Source: Limnobacter sp. SAORIC-580 (lineage in GTDB: Bacteria; Pseudomonadota; Gammaproteobacteria; Burkholderiales; Burkholderiaceae_B). Taken from it: a DNA stretch of 64,000 nucleotides. The notes under the pieces are model-generated. The model ran no database searches and was not told where the DNA came from. It worked only from the letters and a program-made list of their open reading frames with translations. Made by a program: the position numbers and the translations under genes. Below, piece after piece: positions 1-9,803 of this stretch. Location: NCBI RefSeq assembly GCF_013004065.1, contig NZ_CP053084.1, positions 1,426,001-1,490,000 of the forward strand, in the 5' to 3' direction. Position 1 is the stretch's first letter. The number at the start of each line of letters is the position of its first letter.

Positions 1-1
1 A

Positions 2-595
2 GAAACGGCAATCGAACAGGTGAAGGGTTTGGGGTTCAATGCCAGCGATGTCAAACACATTGTGCCCACGCATCTCGACCTGGACCATGCCGGTGGTTTA
101 AGCGATTTTCCAGAGGCCAAAGTACATGTGTTTGAGCCCGAGCATCGCCATGCGATCAAGCCGAGCCTTCGTGATTCCCTGCGTTTCAGAAAAGCGCAGT
201 TCGAGCATGGGCCCAAGTGGGTTATTCATTCAAAGCCTGCGGAAACCTGGTTTGGCTTTCAAGCCATTCGCCCCATTGCCGGGATAGAGCTGTTGATGGT
301 GCCCTTGATTGGCCACACGCGCGGCCACGTTGGCGTGGCCGTGAAGCAGGGCAAGGACAGGGGCAACAAGTGGTTATTGCATTGTGGCGATGCTTATTTT
401 CATCGCAGTGAAGTGGCCTTGAAGCATGAAGACCCCATGCCCGCAGGCGTCGCATTCTTTGAAAAACTGGTGCAAACGTTACCGGCAGAGCGGGTGGCCA
501 CACAGGCACGTTTGCGTGAGCTGGTCAAAAGCAGTGGCGATGAAGTTGAGCTGTTTTGCGCGCATGACCCCGTGGAGTATGCGCGCTACAGTTGA
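2..595 (+). CDS. MBL-fold metallo-hydrolase, 5' end outside window
   Basis: This is the C-terminal part of a metallo-beta-lactamase-fold hydrolase. The reading frame is open to the first bases of the window, so the true start lies upstream; the in-frame GTG at 20 is internal. The metal-binding motif is visible as THLDLDHAGG, the form seen in lactonase and quorum-quenching type MBL proteins. A later LLHCGDAYFH segment supplies the second metal-site Asp, and FCAHDP near the C-terminus the last His. These proteins usually bind two zinc ions and hydrolyse esters, lactones or thioesters. The substrate cannot be told from the sequence. It converges with the hydratase gene 6 bases downstream. Confidence 0.8.
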   Translation, partial: ETAIEQVKGLGFNASDVKHIVPTHLDLDHAGGLSDFPEAKVHVFEPEHRHAIKPSLRDSLRFRKAQFEHGPKWVIHSKPAETWFGFQAIRPIAGIELLMVPLIGHTRGHVGVAVKQGKDRGNKWLLHCGDAYFHRSEVALKHEDPMPAGVAFFEKLVQTLPAERVATQARLRELVKSSGDEVELFCAHDPVEYARYS

Positions 596-601
596 ACGGG
601 A

Positions 602-1375
602 TTAACTTTTTGCTTTTCGTGCTGCAGCCAATTGCGCTTGCAGCGCATCGATGCGCTGGTGGTTGTCCTCGGAACCAATGTAACTTCTGAACAACCATTC
701 CTGCGTGCGCATGGACATGTCCAAATCCTGGTTCAACACCACATTGGACAGTCGTTTCGTTTCAGCCAGACAGGCGCGGTCGTATTGCGCCATTTCACGC
801 GCAATTTGCGCAACGGAGCTGAGCAATTCGCCTTCTGGAAACACCTTGCTGACATAGCCCATGCGCTCGGCTTCTGCCGCATCGTAAATACGACCAGTCA
901 GCGCCACTTCCTTGGCACGTCCCATGCCAATGATGCGCCACAGCGGATCCATGATGGGGGTCAGTGACAGCACAATTTCGCGTTGTCCAAACTTGGCACG
1001 AGTGGAGGCATAGCGGATGTCGCACATCATGGTCAAATCAAAGCCGCCAGCAATTGCTGCACCACCCACGGCGCATATTACAGGCTGCTCACAAAACAGG
1101 ATGGCGCGGTAGGCGCGGTGAAACAAAGCAGTGTAAGCCTCGTTGCTAACCTTCTCCAGCTTGCGAATTTCATTCAAATCAAAGCCTGCTGAAAAGTAGC
1201 GCTCACCCCCGGTGAACACAATCACATTCACATCCTGGCGCATACCCAGCGCATTGAACATGTGGGTCACTTCCTCCAGTACATCGGGGGCCAGTGCATT
1301 GCCTTTGTCTGGGCGGTTGATGGTGACTGTGGCCACGCGTTCGGCCACCTCTAGATTGAGATACTGAAAGTTCAT
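602..1375 (-). CDS. Enoyl-CoA hydratase/isomerase family protein
   Basis: A 257-residue crotonase-fold protein. The open frame runs further upstream into the LVIVD gene, but ATG at 1375 gives the normal family length and begins with a typical strand (MNFQYLNLEV); ACGGA lies about 10 bases upstream. ATGs at 1381 and 1384 are alternatives. The oxyanion-hole segment FSAGFDLNEI and the helix GGFDLTMMCD are clear. In classical hydratases two glutamates act: the second is kept (GQREI), but the first is Asp here (GGFDL instead of GGCEL). The usual PGAGG turn is replaced by a TPIMDP segment. It may be a hydratase with altered activity or an isomerase-like member. It is probably last in an operon with the LVIVD and DUF305 genes. 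Confidence 0.8.
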   Translation of the reverse strand: MNFQYLNLEVAERVATVTINRPDKGNALAPDVLEEVTHMFNALGMRQDVNVIVFTGGERYFSAGFDLNEIRKLEKVSNEAYTALFHRAYRAILFCEQPVICAVGGAAIAGGFDLTMMCDIRYASTRAKFGQREIVLSLTPIMDPLWRIIGMGRAKEVALTGRIYDAAEAERMGYVSKVFPEGELLSSVAQIAREMAQYDRACLAETKRLSNVVLNQDLDMSMRTQEWLFRSYIGSEDNHQRIDALQAQLAAARKAKS

Positions 1376-1395
1376 TGACATCATTTCCGTTTGAA

Positions 1396-2865
1396 TTATT
1401 TCCATGCGTTGTTGGTCACCTTGACCACATAAAAGCCCTGATAGCCATCGGTGTACCAAATTTCCTTGCGCTCGGGTACAAAAGCCGGGCTGGACATGGC
1501 CCAGTTGCTGGCAGGTGCCGGCAACGTTAACACACGCGGTTTCACTGGCGCATTGAAGTAAGCCACTTCAACAGGGTTGGCTGGGTCGCGAATATCAAAA
1601 ATCCTCAAGCCTGACAAAATCATGCTGCACGCCACAATGGTTGGGTTGACGCGCGTAGGAATGTTGCAGTAGTGCCCAGCGTACCCGCCAGTGGGGTTCT
1701 GCGCACCGGGGTCACTTGCAATTTCTTCGCGGTTGGCGATGTTGTGCACATCGAGCCGCAAGTTCGAAATCACTTTGGGTTTTGTTTCATCCGAAATGTC
1801 GATAATGCGTGCAGCGCCCACGTTGGGACCATGAATACCGACAGGAATAGGGCCGCCATTGCCGCCTGAATACTCATCCACCTCCATCACATATTGCTTG
1901 CCGTTTCGAGTAAACGGGATGGCGTTTTGTGGAATTGTTACAGTGTCCCAAGTCAGTCGTGAAACTTCACGTACTTGCGGGTTGGCTTTGCGGGCTTGAA
2001 TTTCTGAAATATCAAGAATCAGCATGCCAGCCGGGTCACCGATGCTGGCTACATAAGCGCGGTTGCCATCAGGGCTGATCGACAAGCCATGTGATGAATA
2101 TTGCCCGGCCCACAATGGGTGCGGCAGGCTGGGATTGGAAATGTCGAGCGCCACCAGTGTGGAGGTGGAGGGTGAACCCGAGAAGAATGTTTTTCCATCG
2201 GGTGAAATACCGCTTTCATGGCCAAACAAACCCAAAGGCGTGGACGATTTCAACACGGGGTTGCGACAGTCTTCTGACACATCGTAAATATCCACAATGC
2301 CTGGGCCAAATGCGGGGTTACCCAACACGGCTGCCAACACACCACCTTCCTGGCTGACCACCAGCGATTCATGCGGCGACAGCATGGCAGGCGTAACAAG
2401 GCGGGCAGTACGCACAGGCCTGGTGGGGTCGCTCATGTCGAACACATTCACGCCCAGTTCCATGTCCAGAATATTGGTGGGGAACAGCAAGGTGCTGTCG
2501 GCAAATGCACAGTCGCGGCCTGCTTTGTCACGGTAGCGTTCCACCTTGAAGCCGCCCACAGTACCTATCACTCGTTCGGGCGCGAACGAGCCTACCATTT
2601 GTGTGTTGCATGAAAAACCCGCAGCAGCCAGACCGGCATCGTGATCAGCTTGTGAAACGCGACCCTGCATGCCTGTTTCAGGCTTTGCGCCCGGACCACA
2701 TTGACCTTGCGGGGTGGCAGTTACATTCAAACCATCTACCACTTGGCTTGGGTTTGTTCGCCCGCCGCTTGTTGAACTGCTGCTGTCTGAACCACCCAGA
2801 CAACCTGCTACCAGTGTAGGTAACAACAAGGCAGCCAGTACCACTTGTGTCGGTTTTTTCAACAT
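1396..2865 (-). CDS. LVIVD-repeat beta-propeller lipoprotein
   Basis: A 489-residue exported protein. The N-terminus is a lipoprotein signal (positive start, hydrophobic stretch, lipobox LVAGC near residue 22) followed by a Ser/Gly-rich linker. The body contains repeated units such as VFDMSDPTRPVRTARLV, DISNPSLPHPLW, IIDISDETKPKVI and IFDIRDPANPVEVAYF. These are the LVIVD pattern that forms beta-propeller blades in extracytoplasmic proteins. No catalytic motif was recognised. The gene starts 18 bases after the DUF305 gene, so the two are likely co-transcribed and act in the same compartment. Function unknown; a binding or scaffold role is an inference from the fold. Confidence 0.8.
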   Translation of the reverse strand: MLKKPTQVVLAALLLPTLVAGCLGGSDSSSSTSGGRTNPSQVVDGLNVTATPQGQCGPGAKPETGMQGRVSQADHDAGLAAAGFSCNTQMVGSFAPERVIGTVGGFKVERYRDKAGRDCAFADSTLLFPTNILDMELGVNVFDMSDPTRPVRTARLVTPAMLSPHESLVVSQEGGVLAAVLGNPAFGPGIVDIYDVSEDCRNPVLKSSTPLGLFGHESGISPDGKTFFSGSPSTSTLVALDISNPSLPHPLWAGQYSSHGLSISPDGNRAYVASIGDPAGMLILDISEIQARKANPQVREVSRLTWDTVTIPQNAIPFTRNGKQYVMEVDEYSGGNGGPIPVGIHGPNVGAARIIDISDETKPKVISNLRLDVHNIANREEIASDPGAQNPTGGYAGHYCNIPTRVNPTIVACSMILSGLRIFDIRDPANPVEVAYFNAPVKPRVLTLPAPASNWAMSSPAFVPERKEIWYTDGYQGFYVVKVTNNAWK

Positions 2866-2883
2866 GATGGGAATGTCTCCAGT

Positions 2884-3537
2884 TCAGGATTTTTTGAGTT
2901 GTTGTAATTTCAATTGGATCCAGCCAATTTCCATGCCTTGGTCGCGAATCATGGCGCTGGCCAGGGCTTTGACCAGGCTTGTTTCACCGTTGCGGTTTGC
3001 AAACCAGGCCATGGGAATTGCGGCGCGGTGGTGGGCCAGCATCAGCTCCAAAAACAAAACTTCTTTCTCAATGCCATTGGCGTTTTTGAGTTGTTCAAGT
3101 TGTTCGGGTGTGGCCACACCGGCCATGGCACCGCCATCGGCCTTGCATTGGGCCTGATAAAGCTGATCGTCCAGGTGGCGCACGTTGGTGGCATTTTCAA
3201 CCCAGGCCATGGGTGGGCCATCCACCATCACGGGTTCGTTCCAGGCTGTTAGCCAGCCTTCCATTACACCCATTTCACGGGTTTGTTTCATGATGATGGA
3301 TTGCGCCAAAGCCTGAATTTCAGGTGAAGCGGCACCGCGCATCATCATCGACATTTGAATGGCCTGCGCGTGGTGCAGCAGCATGCTTCTTGCGAATCCC
3401 GAGTCGATCGGGTTGACTGTGTTGGCCGATTTTTCCGAGAGTTTGTAAGCGTAAAAACCAAAGGCCGCCAGTACAATGGCGGCGCACAATACAAACAGGG
3501 CGCGTTTGCGCCTTGAGGCCTGAAAGGGGTGGTGCAT
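2884..3537 (-). CDS. DUF305 family protein, membrane-anchored
   Basis: A 217-residue protein. Residues about 10-30 form one hydrophobic segment (signal anchor). The rest matches DUF305: an FARSMLLHHAQAIQMSMMM helix and a second LMLAHHRAAIPMA helix, giving paired His and Met residues in a ferritin-like four-helix arrangement. DUF305 proteins are often found near copper-handling or redox genes, and the His/Met-rich helices suggest metal binding, but no metal is proven here. It is the first gene of the minus-strand set DUF305-LVIVD-hydratase. Its upstream region (3538-3623) borders the convergent-side end of the nitronate monooxygenase gene. Confidence 0.82.
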   Translation of the reverse strand: MHHPFQASRRKRALFVLCAAIVLAAFGFYAYKLSEKSANTVNPIDSGFARSMLLHHAQAIQMSMMMRGAASPEIQALAQSIIMKQTREMGVMEGWLTAWNEPVMVDGPPMAWVENATNVRHLDDQLYQAQCKADGGAMAGVATPEQLEQLKNANGIEKEVLFLELMLAHHRAAIPMAWFANRNGETSLVKALASAMIRDQGMEIGWIQLKLQQLKKS

Positions 3538-3623
3538 GTCTCGCGGATATTATTGGATGTATATGCTATTTATACTTCCAAAAATCCCTTTTGGATGCAG
3601 GACTTAGCTGGTTTATTCCTGGT

Positions 3624-4649
3624 CTAAAATCCCTGCGCGAGCTCGTGGGTAATCATCGCAGCGCTCGCATTTTTGCATTCACTGGCATTTTGCCCGGCCC
3701 ACAGGGGCGAAAAGTCGCCTGAACCCATGCTTTCTGCCTTGGCCCGCAGTGGCGCAATACCGGGTGTGGCCAATGGAAATTCGGGTGGGAATTCAGACAG
3801 GGCACCCAGTTCACGCATCACCCGGTTCACAATGCCGCGTGCAGGCCTGCCACTGAACAGGTTGGTCAATGCCGTGTGGCGTGCAGCCTCACTTTGCAAT
3901 GCTTTTCTGTGAATGGCGCTGGTGCTGCATTCCGGTGCCAGCAGGTAGGCGGTACCCACTTGCACTGCACCTGCACCCAAAGCCATGGCTGCGGTTACGC
4001 CCTTTGAACTGGCAATTCCTCCAGCGGCTATCACGGGTACATTTACAGCTTTGACGATTTGCGGCAACAGCGCAAATGTGCCCATTTGCAGGTTTAAATC
4101 ATGGTTCAGAAAGTGCCCGCGGTGTCCGCCAGCTTCCAAACCTTGGGCGATGATGAAGTCGCAACCTTGGGCTTGAAGCCAAAGTGCCTCGTCCACCGTG
4201 GTCGCAGATGAAATAATTTGTGCACCCATGGCTTTCACGCGCTTCAGCAATTCAGGTTTGGGCAAACCAAAATGAAAGCTGACGTAGGGCGGCTTGAATT
4301 CCTCGAGCAGTTCAGCTGATTCTGCATTGAACGGTGTTCGGCCCTGGCCACTTGGAAACTCTTCAATGTTCAAGCCCATTTCACTGTAATAAGGTGCCAG
4401 TGCGTTTTTCCATTTCAGGTTGCGCGCCGCGTCTATTTCCGGTGGAGTATGGGCAAAAAAATTAACGTTGTAAGGCCTCTTGGTGCCTTCCTGGATGGCC
4501 AGTAATTCGGTGCGAAGTTGGCTGGCAGTGAGCATGGCGCAGGGCAGGGAGCCCAAGCCGCCGGCATTGCTGACCGCAATGCACAGCGCACTGGTTTGCA
4601 CACCCGCCATGGGCGCCTGCACAAGCGGGTATTGCGTGTTGAAAATCAT
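3624..4649 (-). CDS. Nitronate monooxygenase (2-nitropropane dioxygenase family)
   Basis: A 341-residue FMN-dependent TIM-barrel enzyme that oxidises alkyl nitronates such as propionate-3-nitronate, a toxic metabolite. Visible features are the N-terminal QAPMAGV segment, NVNFFAHTPPE, the catalytic-His region QGLEAGGHRGHF, and the phosphate-binding stretch VIAAGGIASSKG followed by ALGAGAVQVGTAYLL. All are typical of class I-like family members. ATG at 4649 gives a full-length N-terminus. It starts 13 bases after the MFS permease gene on the same strand and is probably co-transcribed with it, suggesting linked uptake and oxidation, although the substrate is not known. Confidence 0.85.
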   Translation of the reverse strand: MIFNTQYPLVQAPMAGVQTSALCIAVSNAGGLGSLPCAMLTASQLRTELLAIQEGTKRPYNVNFFAHTPPEIDAARNLKWKNALAPYYSEMGLNIEEFPSGQGRTPFNAESAELLEEFKPPYVSFHFGLPKPELLKRVKAMGAQIISSATTVDEALWLQAQGCDFIIAQGLEAGGHRGHFLNHDLNLQMGTFALLPQIVKAVNVPVIAAGGIASSKGVTAAMALGAGAVQVGTAYLLAPECSTSAIHRKALQSEAARHTALTNLFSGRPARGIVNRVMRELGALSEFPPEFPLATPGIAPLRAKAESMGSGDFSPLWAGQNASECKNASAAMITHELAQGF

Positions 4650-4662
4650 ATTACTTTCAGCT

Positions 4663-5982
4663 TTAGTCTTTCAGTTCAAGTGCACGGTTCAGGCTAAGCG
4701 CAGCCAGTGAGCCCACAGCGCCTGAAAGCAGGTAAAGGCTGACGTATTCCAAACCGAAATGCGCGGCCAAACCCAAGGCCACCAGTGGCGCAAAACCCGC
4801 GCCCACCAGCCAGGCCAAATCGGAGGTAAGCGCAGCACCCATGTAGCGGTACTTGGCCTTGAAGTTGGCAGTTACTGCACCAGCAGCCTGGCCATAAGAC
4901 AAACCCAGCAGAACGAAACCGATCAGGATAAATGCGGTTTGCCCGTTGTCGCCACCGCCCATCATGTGGGGCACGAAGAAGCTGAACAAAGCAATCAAAA
5001 TTGCCAGGAAGCCCAGGGTGTTTCTGCGACCCAGTTTGTCGGCGATCACGCCACTGAGTACCACAGCACCGGCAGCCAACACCGCGCCTGCAATTTGAAT
5101 GACCAGAAATTCGGAAATAGAGCGTTCGGAGTGCAGGGCAATCCAGGACAGCGGGAACACGGTAACCACATGGAACAGCGCGTAACTGGCCAATGCAGCC
5201 AAAGCACCCACCAAAATATTGTGGCCTTGCGAGCCCACAATTTCAGTGACTTTCACGGGTTGTAGTTCGCGCTCTTCGAGCAAGCGTGCGTATTCACTGG
5301 TGGCCACCAAGCGCAGGCGTGCAAACAGGGCTACCACGTTGATGGCAAATGCCACGTAAAAGGGGTAGCGCCAGCCCCAGTCCAGGAAGTCGGCTGTCGA
5401 TAACGCAGACAACAGATAGGCAAACAAACCAGCCGCGATGATGAAGCCGATTGGGGCTCCCAGTTGGCCCAACATGGCGTACCAGCCCCGTTTGTTTTCA
5501 GGGGCATTCAAGGCCAAGAGTGAAGGCAACCCGTCCCAGGAGCCGCCAAACGCGAGGCCTTGACCAATTCGAAGCACAGCCAGTAACACAATGGCAGCAG
5601 CGCCCAGCGAAGCATAGCTGGGCAAGAAAGCAATACCCGCCGTGGAAATACCCAGCATGAACAGAGCTACAGTCAATTTGGTTTCTCGCCCGAATTTTTG
5701 TTGCACCATCATCAAGGCCACAGTGCCCAAGGGGCGGGCGACGAAGGCGAATGAAAAAATCAGGAAAGAGTAAAGCGTGCCGGTGAGCGGATCTTCAAAC
5801 GGGAAAAACACCGCAGGAAACACCAACACCGAGGCAATTGCATACACAAAAAAGTCGAAATATTCAGAAGCCCGCCCGATAACCACCCCAATGGCAATTT
5901 CGCCAGGTGTGACGTTGCTGTTGCTGCCATGGTGGCCCGGTGTGACGCCTTGTTCCGCGTGAATTGTACTTGTGCCGGACAT
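4663..5982 (-). CDS. MFS transporter, metabolite:H+ symporter type
   Basis: A 439-residue permease with about 12 hydrophobic segments. ATG at 5982 is chosen because GAGGAG lies 9 bases upstream. The longer open frame to 6093 would add an unlikely leader. The first helix region (GVVIGRASEYFDFFVYAIAS) resembles the EWYDFF-like motif of the MHS subfamily (ShiA, ProP, KgtP), with charged residues inside helix 1. An inter-helix DKLGRR motif is present near residue 335. Members import organic acids, shikimate or betaines with protons; the substrate here is not determined. It is the first gene of a two-gene unit with the nitronate monooxygenase and is divergent from cyoA. Confidence 0.85.
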   Translation of the reverse strand: MSGTSTIHAEQGVTPGHHGSNSNVTPGEIAIGVVIGRASEYFDFFVYAIASVLVFPAVFFPFEDPLTGTLYSFLIFSFAFVARPLGTVALMMVQQKFGRETKLTVALFMLGISTAGIAFLPSYASLGAAAIVLLAVLRIGQGLAFGGSWDGLPSLLALNAPENKRGWYAMLGQLGAPIGFIIAAGLFAYLLSALSTADFLDWGWRYPFYVAFAINVVALFARLRLVATSEYARLLEERELQPVKVTEIVGSQGHNILVGALAALASYALFHVVTVFPLSWIALHSERSISEFLVIQIAGAVLAAGAVVLSGVIADKLGRRNTLGFLAILIALFSFFVPHMMGGGDNGQTAFILIGFVLLGLSYGQAAGAVTANFKAKYRYMGAALTSDLAWLVGAGFAPLVALGLAAHFGLEYVSLYLLSGAVGSLAALSLNRALELKD

Positions 5983-6060
5983 TTGAAGTTCTCCTCGAAT
6001 CTTTGCTTGCGACAATATTATTTTTATTTTCAATGGGTTGAAAGTGGAATTTGCCGACTG

Positions 6061-6073
6061 GGACAATATGTCC
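6061..6073. promoter_or_regulatory. Dyad GGACAATATGTCC between MFS gene and cyoA
   Basis: A 13-base dyad with perfect 5-base arms (GGACA / TGTCC) around ATA lies in the 156-base divergent region. The octamer GACAATAT within it also occurs at 6011-6018, 51 bases away, about five helical turns. This spacing would suit a regulator binding two sites on one face of the DNA. No regulator can be named. Confidence 0.3.
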
Positions 6074-6138
6074 AATGCCCAGCGCCACCCCATGTCAGTA
6101 AATTAGCATGAAATCATTTCCTAACTGTGCTGGGTATT

Positions 6139-7179
6139 ATGTTCAAGCCACTGAAACGTAGTCTTTTGTTGCTGGTGCCGCTTTTCCTGCTTGCAGGTTG
6201 TAACACCATTGTGATGAACCCCAAGGGGGATATCGCATCGCAACAGGCCGATTTGATCGTGCTTTCCACAGTGTTGATGCTGATCATCATTGTGCCGGTT
6301 ATTTTCCTCACTTGCTTTTTTGCATGGAAGTATCGCAAGGCCAACTCGCAAGCTGAGTACGATCCTGAATGGGACCACTCCACCAAGCTGGAGCTGGTTA
6401 TCTGGGGCGCGCCTTTGCTGATCATCATTATTCTGGGCTTGGTCACTTGGGTAAGTACCCACAAACTCGACCCCTATCGCCCATTGGATCGGATTGACGC
6501 GAGCACACCGCTGCCAGCTGACCACAAACCACTGGTGGTTCAAGTGACATCGCTGGACTGGAAGTGGTTGTTCATTTACCCCGAGCAAGGAATTGCGACC
6601 GTGAATGAGCTGGTAACCCCAGTGAATGTGCCCGTGCGCTTCAAGATTACTTCCAGCACCGTAATGAATTCGTTCTACATTCCTGCGCTGGCCGGTCAAA
6701 TTTACTCCATGCCCGGCATGGAAACTACTTTGAATGCGGTGATCAACGAGCAAGGCGAGTGGGAAGGCTTTTCGGCCAATTACAGTGGTGCCGGTTTTTC
6801 ACACATGCGCTTCAAATACCGCGGCGTTAGTCAGGATGAGTTTGACAATTGGGTAGCGCGCAACAAATCGTATGGCAAAGAGCTGGACCGTGCAGCCTAC
6901 CTTGAACTCGAGAAGCCCACCACCAAGCACCCCGTGGAGTACTACGGCAAGGTGGAGCAAAACCTGTTTCACGCCATTGTGAACCGTTGCGTAGTCGAAG
7001 GCACGGTGTGTATGGACACACAAATGATGGCGGATTCCATGCGCAATCGCACCAATTTGTCAGCCGACGAACTGGCAATCCTGATCAATGAAGCCATGTG
7101 CACCATTGCACCCAACGCGGACGCGCTTCCACTCATTACTTCATCCAAGAAGAACGGCTATGACTCAGTATCCAATTGA
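6139..7179 (+). CDS. cyoA: Ubiquinol oxidase (cytochrome bo type) subunit II
   Basis: A 346-residue lipoprotein subunit of the terminal quinol oxidase. ATG 6139 starts a classical lipoprotein signal ending in the lipobox LLAGC; GTG 6127 is an in-frame alternative. Two transmembrane helices follow (about residues 40-65 and 85-105), then the periplasmic cupredoxin domain with the family signatures [20 protein letters not shown] and [19 protein letters not shown]. The CuA ligands of cytochrome c oxidases are absent, as in quinol oxidases. The C-terminus is longer than in Escherichia coli CyoA and has a Cys-containing tail. The last 20 bases overlap cyoB. Confidence 0.95.
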   Translation: MFKPLKRSLLLLVPLFLLAGCNTIVMNPKGDIASQQADLIVLSTVLMLIIIVPVIFLTCFFAWKYRKANSQAEYDPEWDHSTKLELVIWGAPLLIIIILGLVTWVSTHKLDPYRPLDRIDASTPLPADHKPLVVQVTSLDWKWLFIYPEQGIATVNELVTPVNVPVRFKITSSTVMNSFYIPALAGQIYSMPGMETTLNAVINEQGEWEGFSANYSGAGFSHMRFKYRGVSQDEFDNWVARNKSYGKELDRAAYLELEKPTTKHPVEYYGKVEQNLFHAIVNRCVVEGTVCMDTQMMADSMRNRTNLSADELAILINEAMCTIAPNADALPLITSSKKNGYDSVSN

Positions 7180-9163
7180 AACAAGCCCGATATTCGGGCG
7201 GCTAACACTCAACGCGATCCCGTATTACGACCCCATTATTATGGGTACGCTGGCAGTGACCATTCTGATCGGGATCACACTGCTGGCCTTGATTCACAAG
7301 AATCGTTTGTGGGGTACTTTGTGGAACGACTGGTTCACCAGCATTGACCACAAAAAAATCGGCATCATGTACATGATTTTGGGGTTGGTCATGATGTTGC
7401 GTGGCTTTGCAGACGCCATCATGATGCGTGCCCAACAAGCCATTGCCTTCAACGGCAATGAAGGCTTTTTGCCACCGCATCACTACGATCAAATTTTCAC
7501 GGCCCACGGCGTGATCATGATTTTCTTTGTGGCCATGCCTTTGATCACGGGCCTGATGAACTACCTGATCCCCTTGCAAATTGGTGCACGCGATGTTGCG
7601 TTCCCGTTCCTGAACAACTTCAGTTTCTGGATGACGGCCATGGGTGCTGCGCTGATCATGGCATCCCTGTTCGTGGGCGAGTTCGCAATGACCGGCTGGT
7701 TGGCCTACCCACCTTTGTCTGGAATTTTCCAGAGTCCGTATGTGGGGGTTGACTATTACATCTGGGCCCTACAAATAGCGGGGGTCGGTACCCTGCTGTC
7801 GGGTGTTAACCTGATCGTGACTATTGTGAAAATGCGTGCCCCTGGCATGAGCCTGATGAAAATGCCGATTTTCACCTGGACATCGCTGTGTGCCAACGTG
7901 TTGATTGTTGCTGCCTTCCCGGTATTGACTGCCGTATTGGGCATGTTGACCATGGACCGTTATTTGGGCACCAACTTCTTCACGAACGATCTGGGTGGCA
8001 ACTCCATGATGTACGTGAACCTGATCTGGATTTGGGGACACCCCGAGGTTTACATCCTGATCCTGCCGCTGTTTGGCGTGTTCTCTGAAGTGGTGTCCAC
8101 GTTCAGCTGCAAGCGCTTGTTTGGTTATAGCTCCATGGTGTACGCCACGGTCGTAATTACCATTCTTTCCTACCTGGTTTGGTTGCACCACTTCTTCACC
8201 ATGGGCAGTGGCGCCAGTGTCAATGCGTTCTTCGGCATTACCACCATGATTATTTCCATCCCCACGGGTGCGAAAATATTCAACTGGCTATTCACCATGT
8301 ACAAAGGAAAAATCAGTTTCGAGTTGCCCATGATGTGGACCATTGCCTTCATGATTACTTTCGTAATCGGTGGCATGACAGGTGTGTTGCTGGCCGTACC
8401 ACCCGCTGACTTTGTGTTGCACAACAGCCTGTTCCTGATTGCTCACTTCCACAATGTGATTATTGGTGGCGTGTTGTTTGGCCTGTTCGCAGCCATCAAC
8501 TTTTGGGCACCCAAAGCGCTGGGCGTAAAGCTCAATGAATTCTGGGGCAAGGTGTCCTTCTGGTTCTGGGTCATTGGTTTCTACTTCGCCTTCATGCCAC
8601 TGTATGTGTTGGGCCTCATGGGTGTTACACGTCGCATGAGCCAGTTTGAAGATCCGTCCCTGCAAATCTGGTTCCAGATTGCAGCCCTGGGTGCAGCCAT
8701 GATTGCAGTGGGTATTGCCGCCATGATCATGCAGTTCTACGCAACATACCGTGATCGCGCCAAGTTGCGCGACACCACCGGTGACCCCTGGGGTGGTCGT
8801 ACGCTGGAGTGGGCAACTTCAAGCCCGCCCGCAGAGTACAACTTTGCGTTTACTCCCGTGGTGTACGACACCGATGCGTGGGCTGACATGAAAAAGAATG
8901 GCTACAAGCGCCCAACAAATGGTTTTGTTGATATTCACATGCCCAAGAACACCGCTGCAGGCTTCATTATTTCTGCAATCAGCGCGGTCATTGGTTTTGC
9001 CCTGATCTGGCACATTTGGTGGCTGGCCGCAGGTGGTTCAGTGGCCTTGTTGGTGGCTGTGATTGCACACACATTCAATTACAAACGCGACTTCTATATC
9101 AAGGCCGACGAAGTGGCCCGCACGGAAGACGCGCGCACGAAACTGGAGCAAGCCCATGTCTGA
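7160..9163 (+). CDS. cyoB: Ubiquinol oxidase (cytochrome bo type) subunit I
   Basis: A 667-residue catalytic subunit of the proton-pumping quinol oxidase, holding heme b, the heme o/CuB centre and the proton channels. ATG 7160 matches the family N-terminus; the open frame from 7088 is a shadow extension inside cyoA. Visible landmarks are [11 protein letters not shown] (low-spin heme ligand region), [12 protein letters not shown] (CuB His and the cross-linked Tyr), [12 protein letters not shown] (two further CuB His) and [12 protein letters not shown] (heme His pair). Size is close to E. coli CyoB at 663 residues. It overlaps cyoA by 20 bases and cyoC by 8, indicating translational coupling. 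Confidence 0.96.
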   Translation: MTQYPIETSPIFGRLTLNAIPYYDPIIMGTLAVTILIGITLLALIHKNRLWGTLWNDWFTSIDHKKIGIMYMILGLVMMLRGFADAIMMRAQQAIAFNGNEGFLPPHHYDQIFTAHGVIMIFFVAMPLITGLMNYLIPLQIGARDVAFPFLNNFSFWMTAMGAALIMASLFVGEFAMTGWLAYPPLSGIFQSPYVGVDYYIWALQIAGVGTLLSGVNLIVTIVKMRAPGMSLMKMPIFTWTSLCANVLIVAAFPVLTAVLGMLTMDRYLGTNFFTNDLGGNSMMYVNLIWIWGHPEVYILILPLFGVFSEVVSTFSCKRLFGYSSMVYATVVITILSYLVWLHHFFTMGSGASVNAFFGITTMIISIPTGAKIFNWLFTMYKGKISFELPMMWTIAFMITFVIGGMTGVLLAVPPADFVLHNSLFLIAHFHNVIIGGVLFGLFAAINFWAPKALGVKLNEFWGKVSFWFWVIGFYFAFMPLYVLGLMGVTRRMSQFEDPSLQIWFQIAALGAAMIAVGIAAMIMQFYATYRDRAKLRDTTGDPWGGRTLEWATSSPPAEYNFAFTPVVYDTDAWADMKKNGYKRPTNGFVDIHMPKNTAAGFIISAISAVIGFALIWHIWWLAAGGSVALLVAVIAHTFNYKRDFYIKADEVARTEDARTKLEQAHV

Positions 9164-9803
9164 TTTAGTGATGAATTCAGCGATGAATGCAGCCGGGACT
9201 GCATCGGCTGATCCAAGTTCACGTTATTACGTGAAAGATCACCACCCGAAAAACGGTTCCTCGCTAGGTTTCTGGATTTACCTGATGAGCGACTGCCTTA
9301 TTTTCGCTTGTCTGTTTGCAACCTACGCGGTCATTGGTCGCAACTACGCCGGTGGCCCGACGGGCGCGGAAATTTTCGATCTGAATTTGGTGGCCCTGAA
9401 CACAGCATTCCTGTTGCTCAGTTCAATCACCTATGGCGTGGCTATGGTGGGCATGCAAAACCGCAACCTGAAGAAAACCATTCAGTGGCTTGCCATCACC
9501 GGCGTGCTTGGTCTGGCATTTCTGGCTGTTGAAATCTACGAATTTTGGCATTTCATCAGCATTGGTGCCACACCGCAAACCAGTGGTTTCCTGACCGCCT
9601 TCTTTGCACTGGTGGGTACCCATGGTTTGCACGTGTTCTTCGGCATCATCTGGCTGGTGGTGTTGTTGTTCCAATTGAACAAGCACGGTCTTATTGTTGA
9701 AAACCGCCGCCGCGTGATGTGCCTTTCCATGTTCTGGCACTTCCTCGACGTGATCTGGATCGGTGTGTTTACCTTCGTTTATTTGATGGGAGTATTGCCA
9801 TGA
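9156..9803 (+). CDS. cyoC: Ubiquinol oxidase (cytochrome bo type) subunit III
   Basis: A 215-residue membrane subunit of the oxidase with five predicted helices. ATG 9156 has GGAG at good distance and follows the usual overlap with cyoB. The N-terminal 30 residues (Ala/Asn/Ser-rich) are variable. The conserved part starts at [20 protein letters not shown], and [17 protein letters not shown] and [15 protein letters not shown] follow, all subunit III signatures. Subunit III stabilises subunit I and supports proton uptake. The stop codon overlaps the cyoD start (ATGA). Confidence 0.95.
   Translation: MSDLVMNSAMNAAGTASADPSSRYYVKDHHPKNGSSLGFWIYLMSDCLIFACLFATYAVIGRNYAGGPTGAEIFDLNLVALNTAFLLLSSITYGVAMVGMQNRNLKKTIQWLAITGVLGLAFLAVEIYEFWHFISIGATPQTSGFLTAFFALVGTHGLHVFFGIIWLVVLLFQLNKHGLIVENRRRVMCLSMFWHFLDVIWIGVFTFVYLMGVLP

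Noticed and set aside
671..695. GGAACC followed at 15 bases by CAAC, another possible hrp box
   Set aside because: It is inside the hydratase gene, points away from any gene start, and misses the CCAC half.
1376..1459. Longer N-terminus for the hydratase gene
   Set aside because: It would overlap the LVIVD gene end and add residues not seen in crotonases; ATG 1375 gives normal length.
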